64,000 nt of DNA from Alphaproteobacteria bacterium (lineage in GTDB: Bacteria; Pseudomonadota; Alphaproteobacteria; Rhodobacterales; Rhodobacteraceae): contig JAUHZO010000023.1 of the NCBI GenBank assembly GCA_030425925.1, positions 1-64,000 of the forward strand. The letters run 5' to 3'. A program made the position numbers and the translations under genes. The notes beneath the pieces are model-generated. The model was not told where the DNA came from. It was given only the letters and a program-made list of their open reading frames with translations, and did not search any database. Below are positions 1 to 8,795 of this stretch, piece by piece. Position 1 is the first letter of the stretch; every line of letters begins with the position of its first letter.

Positions 1-140
1 CCGCCCGCGCCGCCGCCTCCGCCGCCTCCGCCGCCCGCGCCGCCTCCGCCGCCGCCGCCTCCGCCGCCTCCGCCGCCCGCGCCGCCTCCGCCCGCGCCGC
101 CGCCTACGCCGCCTCCGCCGCCCGCGCCGCCGCCTACGCC
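1..140 (+). repeat. In-frame GC-rich codon-triplet repeat
   Basis: The segment consists almost entirely of the units gccgcctcc, gccgcccgc and gccgcctac in irregular order, with a 9-nt period that keeps the reading frame and encodes Ala-Ala-Ser, Ala-Ala-Arg and Ala-Ala-Tyr. The array continues beyond the left window edge, so its length is unknown. Such arrays change copy number by slippage in whole-codon steps. Confidence 0.9.
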
Positions 141-1040
141 GCTTGGGACGCCATCAGAACAGAGTGTGAACGGATTGTCCGGGGGGAGAGCGTTTGGTCT
201 GTGCCGCTCTGGCCGCAGGACAACCCTTTCGACAAGGCCTGGCGCGGGATCAAGGCCGAAATCGCGCGGCGGGACGAGACCGAAGCCTGGGCCTTCTGGT
301 TCCACTGGTATGACGGCCTGCTGACCGGCACCGCCCCTGACCCCGCCAGCGAGATGATGCAAGAGATCGCGCTTTTGCCGGACGAGGTCTGGAAAGACGA
401 GGCGGAAGCGCTGCGTCGGATCAATGCGATCTGGGAGCGGTACAAGGTTGGCGACCCGGCGGATGGTTTTAACTCTGATCTGGCCGTGGATCAGGGGCTT
501 CGAAAGCAGGGAAAACCGAGCCCGACGATCGTTCAGGCTGTGCAATCGGCTGTCGCGAAGAACAGAGAGGCGATACCGGATACTCTGGATGGACTGCAGG
601 ATCTGATTGCGCACGAGATCGAGCGCTGGCAGCAGAACAATTTCCTGAACTCAGAGATGCCGGACCTCTGCCGGGAGCAGATCAAGACGTATCTGACCAT
701 GTTCGAGGCTTTGGAGCGCATCCGCCCTCTTATCCCGGTGGAGGGCGTGCCAACCGAAGAGGAAGCAGAACAGATTGTTGGGCTGGGCAAGCTCTACATG
801 GATGAGTTCAAGTCTCTTCCCCGCGAGAAGGTCAAAGATGTGGCCAATGCCGCTTGGGAGCGTGGCGGCACGATTGTTGATCTGGCCCTTGTCTTCGGCA
901 CCACCGCTTTGCTGACGAAAATCGGTGTGCCGCCGCAGCACGGTGTGGTTGTTGGTGGATTGGTCTTTGGCGGCAAGAAGGCCGCCGAGATCATCAAGGC
1001 CGGCAAAGAGTATGTGGGTGGGTCTCACCCCCCTCCCTAG
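1..1040 (+). CDS. Ala-rich repeat protein of unknown function (5' truncated by window edge)
   Basis: The frame is open from the window start, so the true start lies to the left; an internal GTG at 201 would give 279 residues but would cut off in-frame sequence. Up to about 140 the frame encodes a low-complexity run of Ala-Ala-X triplets (X = Ser, Arg, Ala or Tyr), followed by a Trp-rich stretch ([18 protein letters not shown], then PLWPQDNP). The middle is acidic and helical. The C-terminal 70 residues hold two hydrophobic, Gly/Val-rich stretches that could be a membrane hairpin, ending in SHPPP. I do not recognise the family. Proteins with an Ala-rich array leading into a Trp-containing domain occur as hypothetical proteins in related genomes (recollection, not checked). 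It lies just upstream of murB on the same strand. Confidence 0.65.
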   Translation, partial: ARAAASAASAARAASAAAASAASAARAASARAAAYAASAARAAAYAAWDAIRTECERIVRGESVWSVPLWPQDNPFDKAWRGIKAEIARRDETEAWAFWFHWYDGLLTGTAPDPASEMMQEIALLPDEVWKDEAEALRRINAIWERYKVGDPADGFNSDLAVDQGLRKQGKPSPTIVQAVQSAVAKNREAIPDTLDGLQDLIAHEIERWQQNNFLNSEMPDLCREQIKTYLTMFEALERIRPLIPVEGVPTEEEAEQIVGLGKLYMDEFKSLPREKVKDVANAAWERGGTIVDLALVFGTTALLTKIGVPPQHGVVVGGLVFGGKKAAEIIKAGKEYVGGSHPPP

Positions 1041-1065
1041 CCCTCCCACGGTCAGGGGGAGGGGA
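1030..1065. repeat. REP-like C-tract/G-tract hairpin at the 3' end of the Ala-rich gene
   Basis: CCCTCCC at 1041-1047 is complementary to GGGAGGG at 1057-1063 with a 9-nt loop, directly after the TAG stop at 1038-1040. A second CCCTCCC partly overlaps the end of the gene. There is no T-run, so it is either a factor-dependent transcript end or a copy of a dispersed palindromic repeat. Confidence 0.5.
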
Positions 1066-1069
1066 GCAG

Positions 1070-1336
1070 TTGTGCGGGGATGACCGGCGCTGGGTCTGTG
1101 TGCGAGCCGCGCCATCGACGGGCCGCGGTGCGGCGATCCTGACCGTGGAACCTCTTGGTTTATGGTGGCCATGTCCGAAGACGTTCGACACGTGGCGCCC
1201 AGCCCAACCAAATCGCCGTGCCGGGGGGGCGGCCCGGCGATGGCGCGGCGGCCTGCGGCCTTGTTCCGCGCCATGGTTCTCAGTTCGTACGTTGAGACTC
1301 TTGCGCTTCGAATGGAGCATCTCTAACCCCACCCTC
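1070..1336. other. Gene-less spacer before murB, possible dispersed repeat
   Basis: This spacer lacks convincing coding potential although it stays open in the murB frame. It contains locally self-complementary blocks rich in GGCGGCC/GGCCCG words and an AT-richer core (tggtttatggtggccatg at about 1158-1175). The murB frame reads Arg/Ala/Pro-rich sequence here with no MurB similarity. It may be a copy of an interspersed intergenic element; that is a guess from its appearance. Confidence 0.35.
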
Positions 1337-2269
1337 ATGACACAGCTCCCCACTCCCCGTGGCCGTCTGACGGCGGACCGGCCCTTGCACGATATCACAT
1401 GGCTGCGCGTTGGCGGGCCGGCGCGGTGGTTCTTTCAGCCTGCCGATCTGGACGATCTGCAGGGCTTTCTGAAAGACCTCGGGCCGGAGCATGCGGTGTT
1501 CCCGATGGGCGTCGGCTCCAACCTCATTGTGCGGGACGGGGGGCTGAGCGCCGTGGTGATCCGGCTGGGGCGCGGCTTCAACGAGATCCGTGTCGAGGGC
1601 CGGCGGGTGATCGCCGGGGCGGCGGCGCTCGATGCGCAGGTGGCCAGACGGGCGGCGGAGGCAGGGGTGGACCTGACCTTTCTGCGCACGATCCCGGGCA
1701 GCATCGGCGGCGCGGTGCGGATGAACGCGGGCTGTTATGGCGCTTACGTGGCCGATCACCTGGTGGAGGTGCGCGTGGTCACGCGGACAGGCGCGTTGGA
1801 GACGCTGAGCGCCAGCGACCTGAACCTGCAATACCGCCAGAGCGACCTGCCCGAGGGCTGGGTGATCGTGGAGGCGGTGTTCGACGGCCCCGATGGCGAT
1901 CCCGCAGCGCTCGACACCAGGATGACAGAGCAGATCGCGAAACGCGACGCCTCGCAACCCACCAGGGACCGCACGGCGGGCAGCACCTTCCGCAATCCCT
2001 CGGGGGCGTCCTCGACAGGGCGGGCCGATGACAGCATGGAACTGAAGGCGTGGAAGGTGATCGACGACGCCGGCATGCGCGGCGCGCGGCTGGGCGGGGC
2101 GCAGATGAGCCCGAAACACTCCAACTTCCTCGTCAATACCGGGGGGGCGACGGCGGCCGACCTTGAAGGCCTTGGCGAAGAGGTTCGAAAAAGGGTTTTC
2201 CAAAACAGCGGAATAGAGTTACACTGGGAAATCATGCGGGTCGGGGAACCGGCGCGCGATGACGGGTGA
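1337..2269 (+). CDS. murB: UDP-N-acetylenolpyruvoylglucosamine reductase MurB
   Basis: MurB reduces UDP-GlcNAc-enolpyruvate to UDP-MurNAc with NADPH and FAD in the cytoplasm, the second committed step of peptidoglycan precursor synthesis. The ATG at 1337 gives 310 residues, normal for the family; the frame is open upstream, but that part is low-complexity and unrelated. The FAD-site motif GVGSN lies at residues 58-62, the [18 protein letters not shown] signature at about 118-135, and a GSTFRNP segment carries the catalytic-type Ser near 222. [10 protein letters not shown] near the C-terminus matches the substrate-binding end. It is followed by ddl, ftsQ, ftsA and ftsZ, the standard alphaproteobacterial order; murG and murC are presumably to the left. 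Confidence 0.96.
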   Translation: MTQLPTPRGRLTADRPLHDITWLRVGGPARWFFQPADLDDLQGFLKDLGPEHAVFPMGVGSNLIVRDGGLSAVVIRLGRGFNEIRVEGRRVIAGAAALDAQVARRAAEAGVDLTFLRTIPGSIGGAVRMNAGCYGAYVADHLVEVRVVTRTGALETLSASDLNLQYRQSDLPEGWVIVEAVFDGPDGDPAALDTRMTEQIAKRDASQPTRDRTAGSTFRNPSGASSTGRADDSMELKAWKVIDDAGMRGARLGGAQMSPKHSNFLVNTGGATAADLEGLGEEVRKRVFQNSGIELHWEIMRVGEPARDDG

Positions 2270-2379
2270 CGGACCGATAAAATAACGCCGCGCCCGGGCC
2301 TGAGCAGGTCACGACAACGATAATCGGACGATCGGCCCCGGACGGGAGTCGGTTGCGGGCATATGAGGCGGTACAGGGC

Positions 2380-3294
2380 ATGTCGGGCAGGGCATCCCGT
2401 AAGGTTGCGGTGTTGATGGGCGGCCCCTCGGCAGAGCGGGCGGTGTCCCTGTCGTCCGGGCGCGAATGCGCCGCGGCGCTGCGGTCCGAAGGGTTTGACG
2501 TCACCGAAATCGACGCCGGGCATGACCTGGCCCAGCGGCTGACGGCGCTGCAGCCGGACGTGTGCTTCAACGCGCTGCATGGCCGGTGGGGCGAGGATGG
2601 CTGCGTGCAGGGCCTGCTGGAATGGCTGCGCATACCCTATACGCATTCCGGCGTGCTGGCCTCGGCCCTGGCGATGGACAAGGAACGCACCAAGGACGTC
2701 TATCGCGCCGAAGGGCTGCCGGTGGTCGACAGCGTGCTGGCCTCGCGGGACGCGGTGCGCGCGGCCCATGTGATGCCGCCGCCCTATGTGGTCAAACCCT
2801 ATAACGAAGGCTCTTCCGTGGGGGTGTATCTTGTGCACGAAGACGCCAACGGCCCGCCCGCCCTCGATGACGCGATGCCGCAGACCGTGATGGTCGAGGC
2901 CTTTGCCCCGGGGCGCGAGCTGACCTGCACGGTGATGGGGGACCGGGCGCTGGGGGTCACGGATATCCTCACCGAAGGCTGGTACGATTACGACGCGAAA
3001 TACAAGCCCGGCGGGTCGCGCCATGTCTGCCCCGCCGATATCCCGGACGAGATCGCCCGGGCCTGCTGTGATTATGCCCTGCGCGCCCATCGTGCGCTGG
3101 GCTGCCGCGGGGTCACGCGCACCGATTTCCGCTGGGACGAGGCACGGGGCCTCGACGGGCTGATCCTGCTGGAGACCAACACCCAGCCCGGCATGACGCC
3201 CACCTCGCTTTCGCCGGAACAGGCGGCGGCGCAGGGGCTGAGCTTTGGCGCGTTCTGTGCGTGGATGGTGGAGGACGCGTCGTGCGACAGATGA
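2380..3294 (+). CDS. ddl: D-alanine--D-alanine ligase
   Basis: Ddl makes the D-Ala-D-Ala dipeptide for the peptidoglycan stem peptide, using ATP through an ATP-grasp fold in the cytoplasm. The ATG at 2380 gives 304 residues (family about 300-310); an upstream TTG in frame adds only nine non-conserved residues. Visible motifs are [10 protein letters not shown] at the N-terminus, HGRWGEDG at about 68-74, [13 protein letters not shown] (ATP-binding glycine loop) at about 137-149, and [12 protein letters not shown] near the end. Its stop overlaps the ftsQ start as ATGA, so the two are translationally coupled. Confidence 0.96.
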   Translation: MSGRASRKVAVLMGGPSAERAVSLSSGRECAAALRSEGFDVTEIDAGHDLAQRLTALQPDVCFNALHGRWGEDGCVQGLLEWLRIPYTHSGVLASALAMDKERTKDVYRAEGLPVVDSVLASRDAVRAAHVMPPPYVVKPYNEGSSVGVYLVHEDANGPPALDDAMPQTVMVEAFAPGRELTCTVMGDRALGVTDILTEGWYDYDAKYKPGGSRHVCPADIPDEIARACCDYALRAHRALGCRGVTRTDFRWDEARGLDGLILLETNTQPGMTPTSLSPEQAAAQGLSFGAFCAWMVEDASCDR

Positions 3295-4154
3295 GCCGTT
3301 CCGATCCCGCGCCCTCGCGGCTGACCTATCGGCTGGAACGGCTGATGCTGACGCCGGTCTTCCGGCTGGCGTTGCGGGTGGGGGTGCCGTTTGCGCTGGC
3401 CTTTGGCGCGGCGGGGCTGTGGTTCTCGGTGCCCGAGAACCGCGAGGCCTTTCACGGCATGCTGGCCGATATCCGCATCAGCATCGAGAACCGCCCGGAA
3501 TTCCAGGTCAGGCTGATGGCCATCGACGGCGCCTCCGTGCACGTGGCCGAGGACATCCGCGAGATCCTGCCCCTCGACTTTCCCGTCAGTTCCTTCGATC
3601 TCGATCTGGACGCGATGCAGGAAACTGTCGTCGGGCTTGACCCGGTCCGCACCGCCCGGCTGCGCATCCGCCAGGGCGGCGTGCTGCAGATCGACGTGAC
3701 GGAACGCGTGCCCGCGGTGCTCTGGCGTCATGCCGAAGGGCTGGAGCTGCTGGACGAGGCCGGTGTTCTGGTGGGCCCGGCGGACAGCCGGTCGGACCAT
3801 TCGGCGCTGCCGGTGATCGCCGGGGAAGGTGCCGAGCAGGCGGTGCCCGAGGCGCTGGCGCTGATGGCGGTGTCGGGCCCGCTGCTGCCGCGGCTGCGGG
3901 GGTTCGAACGCATGGGCGCGCGGCGCTGGGACGTGGTCCTGGATCGCGACCAGCGGATCCTCTTGCCCGAAACCGGCGCGGCCGAGGCCCTGGAGCGGGT
4001 GATCGCCATGGATCAGGCGGTGGACATGCTGGCGCGCGATCTGGTGGCGGTGGATCTCAGGCTGCCGCGGCGGCCGACGGTACGGATGACGGACAACGCC
4101 ACACAAGAGATGTGGCGGATCAAGCAAATCGAGGCAGGTGGAGAACAACGGTAA
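3291..4154 (+). CDS. ftsQ: Cell division protein FtsQ
   Basis: FtsQ is a bitopic inner-membrane divisome protein linking cytoplasmic and periplasmic division factors. I chose the ATG at 3291 (287 aa) because it overlaps the ddl stop as ATGA; an ATG at 3261 lies inside ddl. A short basic cytoplasmic tail precedes one membrane segment (about residues 25-45, [20 protein letters not shown]). A POTRA-type domain follows ([20 protein letters not shown]) and then the FtsQ/DivIB region with [12 protein letters not shown]. Its TAA shares a base with the ftsA ATG (TAATG), so the three genes are tightly coupled. Confidence 0.94.
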   Translation: MSRSDPAPSRLTYRLERLMLTPVFRLALRVGVPFALAFGAAGLWFSVPENREAFHGMLADIRISIENRPEFQVRLMAIDGASVHVAEDIREILPLDFPVSSFDLDLDAMQETVVGLDPVRTARLRIRQGGVLQIDVTERVPAVLWRHAEGLELLDEAGVLVGPADSRSDHSALPVIAGEGAEQAVPEALALMAVSGPLLPRLRGFERMGARRWDVVLDRDQRILLPETGAAEALERVIAMDQAVDMLARDLVAVDLRLPRRPTVRMTDNATQEMWRIKQIEAGGEQR

Positions 4155-5482
4155 TGATCGAGCTCTACGAATCCCAGCGCGCGATGCGCAACATGCGCCG
4201 GGCGGCGATGCAGCGCGGGGTGGTGGCGATCCTGGACGTGGGCAGTTCCAAGATCGCCTGTCTGGTCCTGCGCTTCGACGGCACCGATCCCAGCGATGAC
4301 GGCATCGGCTCGCTGGCCGGCCAATCGGGATTCCGGGTGATCGGGGCGGCGACGACGCGGTCGCGCGGGGTGCGTTTTGGCGAGATCGTGTCGATGTCGG
4401 AAACCGAACGCGCGATCCGCACCGCGGTGCAGGCGGCGCAGAAGATGGCGGGCATCCGGGTGGACCACGTGATAGCCTGTTTCTCGGGCGCGGGGCCGCG
4501 CTCTTACGGGCTGGCGGGCAAGGTGGACGTGGCCGGGATGACGGTGGACGAACAGGACGTGGCGCGTGTGCTGTCGGCCTGTGACGCGCCGGATTTCGGC
4601 CATGGCCGCGAGGTGCTGCACGCCCAGCCGGTGAATTTCGCGCTGGACCACCGGTCCGGCCTGATCGATCCGCGCGGGCAGATCGGCAACGAACTGTCGT
4701 GCGACATGCACATGCTGACGGTGGACGCGCAGGCAATCCAGAACCTCGCCTATTGCGTCAAGCGCTGCGATCTGGAACTGGCGGGGATTGCGTCGTCGGC
4801 CTATGCCTCGGGCATCTCGGCGCTGGTGGAAGACGAACAGGAACTGGGCGCGGCCTGCATCGACATGGGCGGCGGTGCGACGGGGGTGTCGATCTTCATC
4901 AAGAAACACATGATCTATGCCGATGCGGTGCGCATGGGCGGGGATCACGTGACCTCGGACATTTCCATGGGCCTGCAGGTGCCCATGGCCACCGCCGAGC
5001 GGATCAAGACCTTTTACGGCGGCGTTGTCGCCACCGGCATGGACGACCGCGAGATGATCGAGACCGGCGGCGAGACGGGCGACTGGGAACATGACCGCCG
5101 CACCGTCAGCCGCGCCGAACTGATCGGCATCCTGCGCCCCCGGGTCGAGGAGATCCTCGAAGAGGTGCGCGCGCGGCTGGATGCGGCGGGTTTCGACCAT
5201 CTGCCCTCGCAACAGATCGTGCTGACCGGCGGGGCGTCACAGATTCCCGGGCTGGACGGGCTGGCCTCCAAGATCCTCGGTCAGCAGGTCCGCCTGGGCC
5301 GTCCCCTGCGCGTGCATGGCCTGCCGCAGGCGGCGACGGGGGCGGGCTTTGCCTCTGCCGTGGGCCTGTGCCTCTTTGCGGCCCATCCGCAGGACGAGTG
5401 GTGGGATTTCGAAATCCCGTTGGACCGCTACCCCGCCCGTAGCTTCAAACGCGCGGTGCAATGGTTTCGGGATAATTGGTGA
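4154..5482 (+). CDS. ftsA: Cell division protein FtsA
   Basis: FtsA is an actin-like ATPase that tethers FtsZ to the inner membrane and recruits later divisome proteins. The ATG at 4154 gives 442 residues and overlaps the ftsQ stop; the longer reading from 4112 lies inside ftsQ. The phosphate-1 motif is LDVGSSKIACLV (about residues 27-38), phosphate-2 is CIDMGGGATGVSIF, and the adenosine motif is VLTGGASQIPGL. The C-terminus (RSFKRAVQWFRDNW) is an amphipathic helix typical of the membrane-targeting sequence. Its TGA at 5480-5482 runs into a hairpin repeat. Confidence 0.95.
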   Translation: MIELYESQRAMRNMRRAAMQRGVVAILDVGSSKIACLVLRFDGTDPSDDGIGSLAGQSGFRVIGAATTRSRGVRFGEIVSMSETERAIRTAVQAAQKMAGIRVDHVIACFSGAGPRSYGLAGKVDVAGMTVDEQDVARVLSACDAPDFGHGREVLHAQPVNFALDHRSGLIDPRGQIGNELSCDMHMLTVDAQAIQNLAYCVKRCDLELAGIASSAYASGISALVEDEQELGAACIDMGGGATGVSIFIKKHMIYADAVRMGGDHVTSDISMGLQVPMATAERIKTFYGGVVATGMDDREMIETGGETGDWEHDRRTVSRAELIGILRPRVEEILEEVRARLDAAGFDHLPSQQIVLTGGASQIPGLDGLASKILGQQVRLGRPLRVHGLPQAATGAGFASAVGLCLFAAHPQDEWWDFEIPLDRYPARSFKRAVQWFRDNW

Positions 5483-5672
5483 CAGGTTTTTCACCGAAAA
5501 AACCTGTCACGGTGGGCAAGGTCATGTTTCCAAGGGAAACGTGACAGCCCACACCGTCGGAAACCTGGGGACCGTCCCGACAGGTTTTTCACCGAAAAAA
5601 CCTGTCACGGTGGGCAAGGTCATGTTTCCGAAGGAAACGTAACAGCCCACACCCTCTGAAATCTGGGTGTCA
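5481..5672. repeat. 98-bp tandem duplication with two hairpins per unit, between ftsA and ftsZ
   Basis: Unit 1 is 5481-5578 and unit 2 starts at 5579, exactly 98 bp later, fading at about 5672. Each unit has a first hairpin (5481-5508 and 5579-5606; arms GACAGGTTTTTC and GAAAAAACCTGTC). A second, longer hairpin follows (5512-5552 and 5610-5650; outer arms GTGGGC/GCCCAC, inner arms GTTTCC/GGAAAC). The inner loop is AAG in unit 1 and GAA in unit 2 while the stem is intact. The first hairpin begins within the ftsA stop codon. It could slow or end transcription between ftsA and ftsZ, or be a mobile palindromic unit. Confidence 0.9.
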
Positions 5673-6044
5673 AGCCGTCACCGCACCGCAAGTTGTATCC
5701 TGCCACTTTGCACGTGACGCCCCCCGCACGCTCTGCTACTTTATCTACAGACCGCCCGTCAGAGGCGGCAAGAGGGATGTCGGGCAGGCTCCCTGAACAT
5801 GGATGACAAGAGATTCGCAGCGCGTCGGGGTTGGGCCTGTCGCGGGTCTTGTGGTGCGCGCGCCGTGTGCGCCTAGATGTGGCGAGTTAGGCGAAATCCC
5901 GCGGGGCAAGCCCTTGAAACTGCCATATTTGGTAGGTTCAACGCGTTTTTCGCGTGACGAGAGACCGCATCAGAGGTAATAATCGGGGGGAACAGGCGGA
6001 GGACAGGCCTGAACTTGGCCGAAAAACACAGGCGGACAGAGTAA
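5673..6044 (+). promoter_or_regulatory. ftsZ upstream/leader region
   Basis: About 370 bp without a gene lie between the hairpin duplication and ftsZ, enough for a dedicated ftsZ promoter. No TTAA-N7-TTAA CtrA site or clear sigma-70 pair stands out. An AT-rich patch at about 5918-5950 (catatttggtaggttcaacg) is the best promoter candidate. I see nothing coding in it. Confidence 0.4.
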
Positions 6045-7658
6045 ATGACACTGAACCTTTCCATGCCCGGACAGAACGACGAGTTGAGACCCCGTATCAC
6101 GGTTTTCGGCGTGGGTGGGGCCGGCGGCAATGCCGTCAACAACATGATCGAAAAGCAGCTTGAAGGCGTCGATTTCGTTGTCGCGAACACCGACGCCCAG
6201 GCGCTGCAGCAATCCATGGCGCAAAGCCGCGTCCAGCTGGGCGTGAAGGTCACCGAAGGTCTGGGCGCAGGCGCGCGGGCCACCGTGGGCGCAGCTGCCG
6301 CCGAGGAAAGCATCGAGCAGATCGTCGATCATCTCGCGGGCGCGCATATGTGCTTCATCACTGCCGGCATGGGCGGCGGCACCGGCACCGGGGCCGCGCC
6401 GATCATTGCGCAGGCCGCGCGCGAGCTGGGGGTCCTGACCGTGGGTGTCGTGACCAAGCCGTTCCAGTTCGAAGGTGCCAAGCGCATGCGCCAGGCCGAG
6501 GACGGCGTGGAAAGCCTGCAGAAGGTGGTCGACACGCTGATCATCATCCCGAACCAGAACCTGTTCCGGCTCGCCAACGAAAAGACGACCTTTACCGAAG
6601 CGTTCAGCATGGCCGACGACGTGCTCTATCAGGGCGTCAAGGGGGTGACCGACCTGATGGTACGCCCGGGCCTGATCAACCTCGACTTTGCCGATGTGCG
6701 CGCCGTGATGGACGAGATGGGCAAGGCCATGATGGGCACCGGCGAGGCCGAGGGCGAGGATCGCGCGATCCAGGCCGCCGAGAAGGCGATTGCCAACCCG
6801 CTTCTGGACGAGATCAGCCTCAAGGGCGCCAAGGGCGTGCTGATCAACATCACCGGCGGGCACGATCTGACGCTGTTCGAACTGGACGAGGCGGCCAACC
6901 GCATCCGCGAAGAAGTGGACCAGGACGCCAACATCATCGTCGGCTCGACGCTGGATGACGGCATGGCGGGCATGATGCGCGTGTCGGTCGTGGCGACCGG
7001 TATCGACGCCACCGTCAGCAATGCCGAAACCCCGCTGCCGCGCCGCAGCCTGGCGCAGCCGCTGCCGGTGTCGAACCAGACTGCCGCGCCGGCCCCGCAG
7101 GTCGCCGCCACCCCGGCACCCGCGCCGCAGCCCGCCGTGGCCGAATACGATGAAGAGCCGTCGCTGTTCGAGGATCTGAACGCGCAGGACATGGCCGCCG
7201 AGGACCAGATGGAAAGCGTTGTGGCCGACGAGTCCGACGGCCTGCCGCCGCCGGCCTATCAGCCCAAGGTCGCTGCGTTCGCGCCGCACCCGGACACCAT
7301 CGAGGCGCAGCCTGACGAGTTTGTCGCACCCCGCGCCCCGGCCCCCGGAACGCCGTCGCCCGAAGCGCTGGCGCGCCTGCAGCGTGCCGCGGCCCGTACC
7401 CAGCAGCAGGGCTCGCCCGTCGAGCGCCCCGCCGCCGCCGGCCCGGTGCCTGCCGCGGAAACGGATCACGACAAGCGCCGGTTCAACGTGAACTCGCTGA
7501 TCAACCGCATGACCGGAAGCTCGGCGCAAGAGGCCCAGCCGGCGCGGCGTCAGCCGACGATGCAGGCGCATCGCCCGGCCCCGACGGTGGAGCCCGAAAC
7601 CGATCCCGATCAGGAAAAGATCGAAATCCCGGCCTTCCTGCGCCGCCAGGCGAACTGA
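6045..7658 (+). CDS. ftsZ: Cell division protein FtsZ
   Basis: FtsZ is the tubulin-like GTPase that polymerises into the Z-ring at midcell. The protein has 537 residues, longer than E. coli FtsZ but usual for Rhodobacterales because of a long Pro/Ala-rich linker (about residues 345-520). The GTP-binding signature GGGTGTG is at 110-116, with [14 protein letters not shown] at 21-34 and the T7-loop region [14 protein letters not shown] at about 208-221. The C-terminal peptide [12 protein letters not shown] is the conserved docking site for FtsA and other partners. It stands alone after a 560-bp gap and ends at a strong intrinsic terminator. Confidence 0.97.
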   Translation: MTLNLSMPGQNDELRPRITVFGVGGAGGNAVNNMIEKQLEGVDFVVANTDAQALQQSMAQSRVQLGVKVTEGLGAGARATVGAAAAEESIEQIVDHLAGAHMCFITAGMGGGTGTGAAPIIAQAARELGVLTVGVVTKPFQFEGAKRMRQAEDGVESLQKVVDTLIIIPNQNLFRLANEKTTFTEAFSMADDVLYQGVKGVTDLMVRPGLINLDFADVRAVMDEMGKAMMGTGEAEGEDRAIQAAEKAIANPLLDEISLKGAKGVLINITGGHDLTLFELDEAANRIREEVDQDANIIVGSTLDDGMAGMMRVSVVATGIDATVSNAETPLPRRSLAQPLPVSNQTAAPAPQVAATPAPAPQPAVAEYDEEPSLFEDLNAQDMAAEDQMESVVADESDGLPPPAYQPKVAAFAPHPDTIEAQPDEFVAPRAPAPGTPSPEALARLQRAAARTQQQGSPVERPAAAGPVPAAETDHDKRRFNVNSLINRMTGSSAQEAQPARRQPTMQAHRPAPTVEPETDPDQEKIEIPAFLRRQAN

Positions 7659-7685
7659 CCGGGTCAGACTCTTCAGTTGCTTTGG

Positions 7686-7718
7686 AACGCCCGCCCCTCC
7701 GGCGGGCGTTTCCCGTTT
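7686..7718 (+). terminator. Intrinsic terminator after ftsZ
   Basis: A perfect 10-bp stem (AACGCCCGCC at 7686-7695 with GGCGGGCGTT at 7701-7710) and 5-nt loop is followed by a T-rich tail, 28 bp after the ftsZ stop. Confidence 0.85.
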
Positions 7719-7812
7719 CAGGGCTTCGTGATGCCCGTGTGAGATGTATCACGTCGGTTCTCTTCGTGTTTGGATAGCATGGTGCGTGGCAGGACCGACA
7801 AGGGAACACGCC

Positions 7813-8484
7813 ATGAAACATCTTCTTGCCAGCGCCGCGATGCTGGTTGCCCTGAGCCCCGGGGCGGTCATTGCCGAAAGGGTCAACGGCATCGACGTCT
7901 CGCATTACCAGGGCGATATCGACTGGAGCGCCGTGGCCGGGGCGGGCGTGGTCTTTGCCTATGCCAAGGCGGCCGAAGGCGATACCGGCGGCGATTCCGC
8001 GTTTGCGCGCAACTGGCAGGGCATGCAGGCCGCGGGTCTGCTGCGCGGGGCCTACGATTTCTATGTCGTGGGGGACGATCCCGAGACACAGGCGCAGGAT
8101 TTCATCTCACGCGTGACGCTGGTGGCGGGGGACCTGCCGCCAATGGTGGATATCGAAACCGAAAGCCGTGGCGCGGAAAGCGATCCGGCGCTGATCGCCG
8201 ACCTGCACCGCTATCTGGAGATCCTCAGCGCGCAGTACGGCGTCGCCCCCATCATCTATACCAGCCCGGGCTTCTGGAACGCGCATTTCGACGACAGCTT
8301 TTCCGACTATCCGCTCTGGGTTGCGGAATACGGCGTCACCGCGCCAAAGGCGGTGACCGGCTGGTCGGTCTGGACGATCTGGCAGCATGCCCAGGACGGC
8401 GCGGTGGCGGGCATCTCCGGGGCGGTGGACCTTGATCATTTCAACGGATCGCTGGAGCAATTGCGCAAATTCACCGTGAAATGA
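7813..8484 (+). CDS. Exported glycoside hydrolase family 25 (lysozyme-like)
   Basis: GH25 enzymes are N-acetylmuramidases that cut peptidoglycan between MurNAc and GlcNAc. The ATG at 7813 gives 223 residues starting with a Sec signal peptide (MKHLLASAAMLVALSPGAVIA). The mature protein opens with NGIDVSHYQGDIDW, the family hallmark with the conserved Asp, and continues with FAYAKAAEG, MVDIE (candidate catalytic Asp and Glu) and the C-terminal WQHAQDG and DLDHFNG. It has no wall-binding domain. It sits between ftsZ and lpxC with its own spacing, so it is probably a separate transcription unit acting on murein turnover. Confidence 0.88.
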   Translation: MKHLLASAAMLVALSPGAVIAERVNGIDVSHYQGDIDWSAVAGAGVVFAYAKAAEGDTGGDSAFARNWQGMQAAGLLRGAYDFYVVGDDPETQAQDFISRVTLVAGDLPPMVDIETESRGAESDPALIADLHRYLEILSAQYGVAPIIYTSPGFWNAHFDDSFSDYPLWVAEYGVTAPKAVTGWSVWTIWQHAQDGAVAGISGAVDLDHFNGSLEQLRKFTVK

Positions 8485-8795
8485 GCGCCGGGCTGCCGCG
8501 ACGCGTTAACCCTGGTGCGGGTTGAAAGCGTGGTCGTGATGCAACAGACGGTGGCATTACTCCCACGCCAGCCCGGGCCTGCAGTCCGCGACCGGCAGGC
8601 TGAGGGCGTGTTTTTTGCACGCAATATCAGCGCTCTGTCGCAGGGGTCTCGTGACTCGGCAGGCCGCCGCCGAGGGCGCGGCGCGGATGTTTCACATGGT
8701 TACAATCTTTGATTTGAGAGGTTAACGCGCGGGGCGTATGCCAGACGAAAGTCGGGTCCGATTGGGGCGGACATCGGTAAGGACAGGGATAACCC
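8485..8795. other. lpxC upstream region with paired TTAAC sites
   Basis: This 311-bp spacer holds no gene. CGCGTTAACC at 8502-8511 recurs as its exact reverse complement GGTTAACGCG at 8720-8729. Each contains a TTAAC half-site of the kind bound by CtrA in alphaproteobacteria. The second lies about 70 bp before the lpxC start, where promoter elements would be. Confidence 0.4.

Noticed and set aside
1070-1336. MurB reading frame open upstream of the ATG at 1337
   Set aside because: The upstream residues are Arg/Pro-rich and unlike any MurB N-terminus; [10 protein letters not shown] at 1337 gives the normal length.
5481-5672. CRISPR array
   Set aside because: Only two 98-bp units directly abut with no spacers of regular length, and they fold into hairpins.
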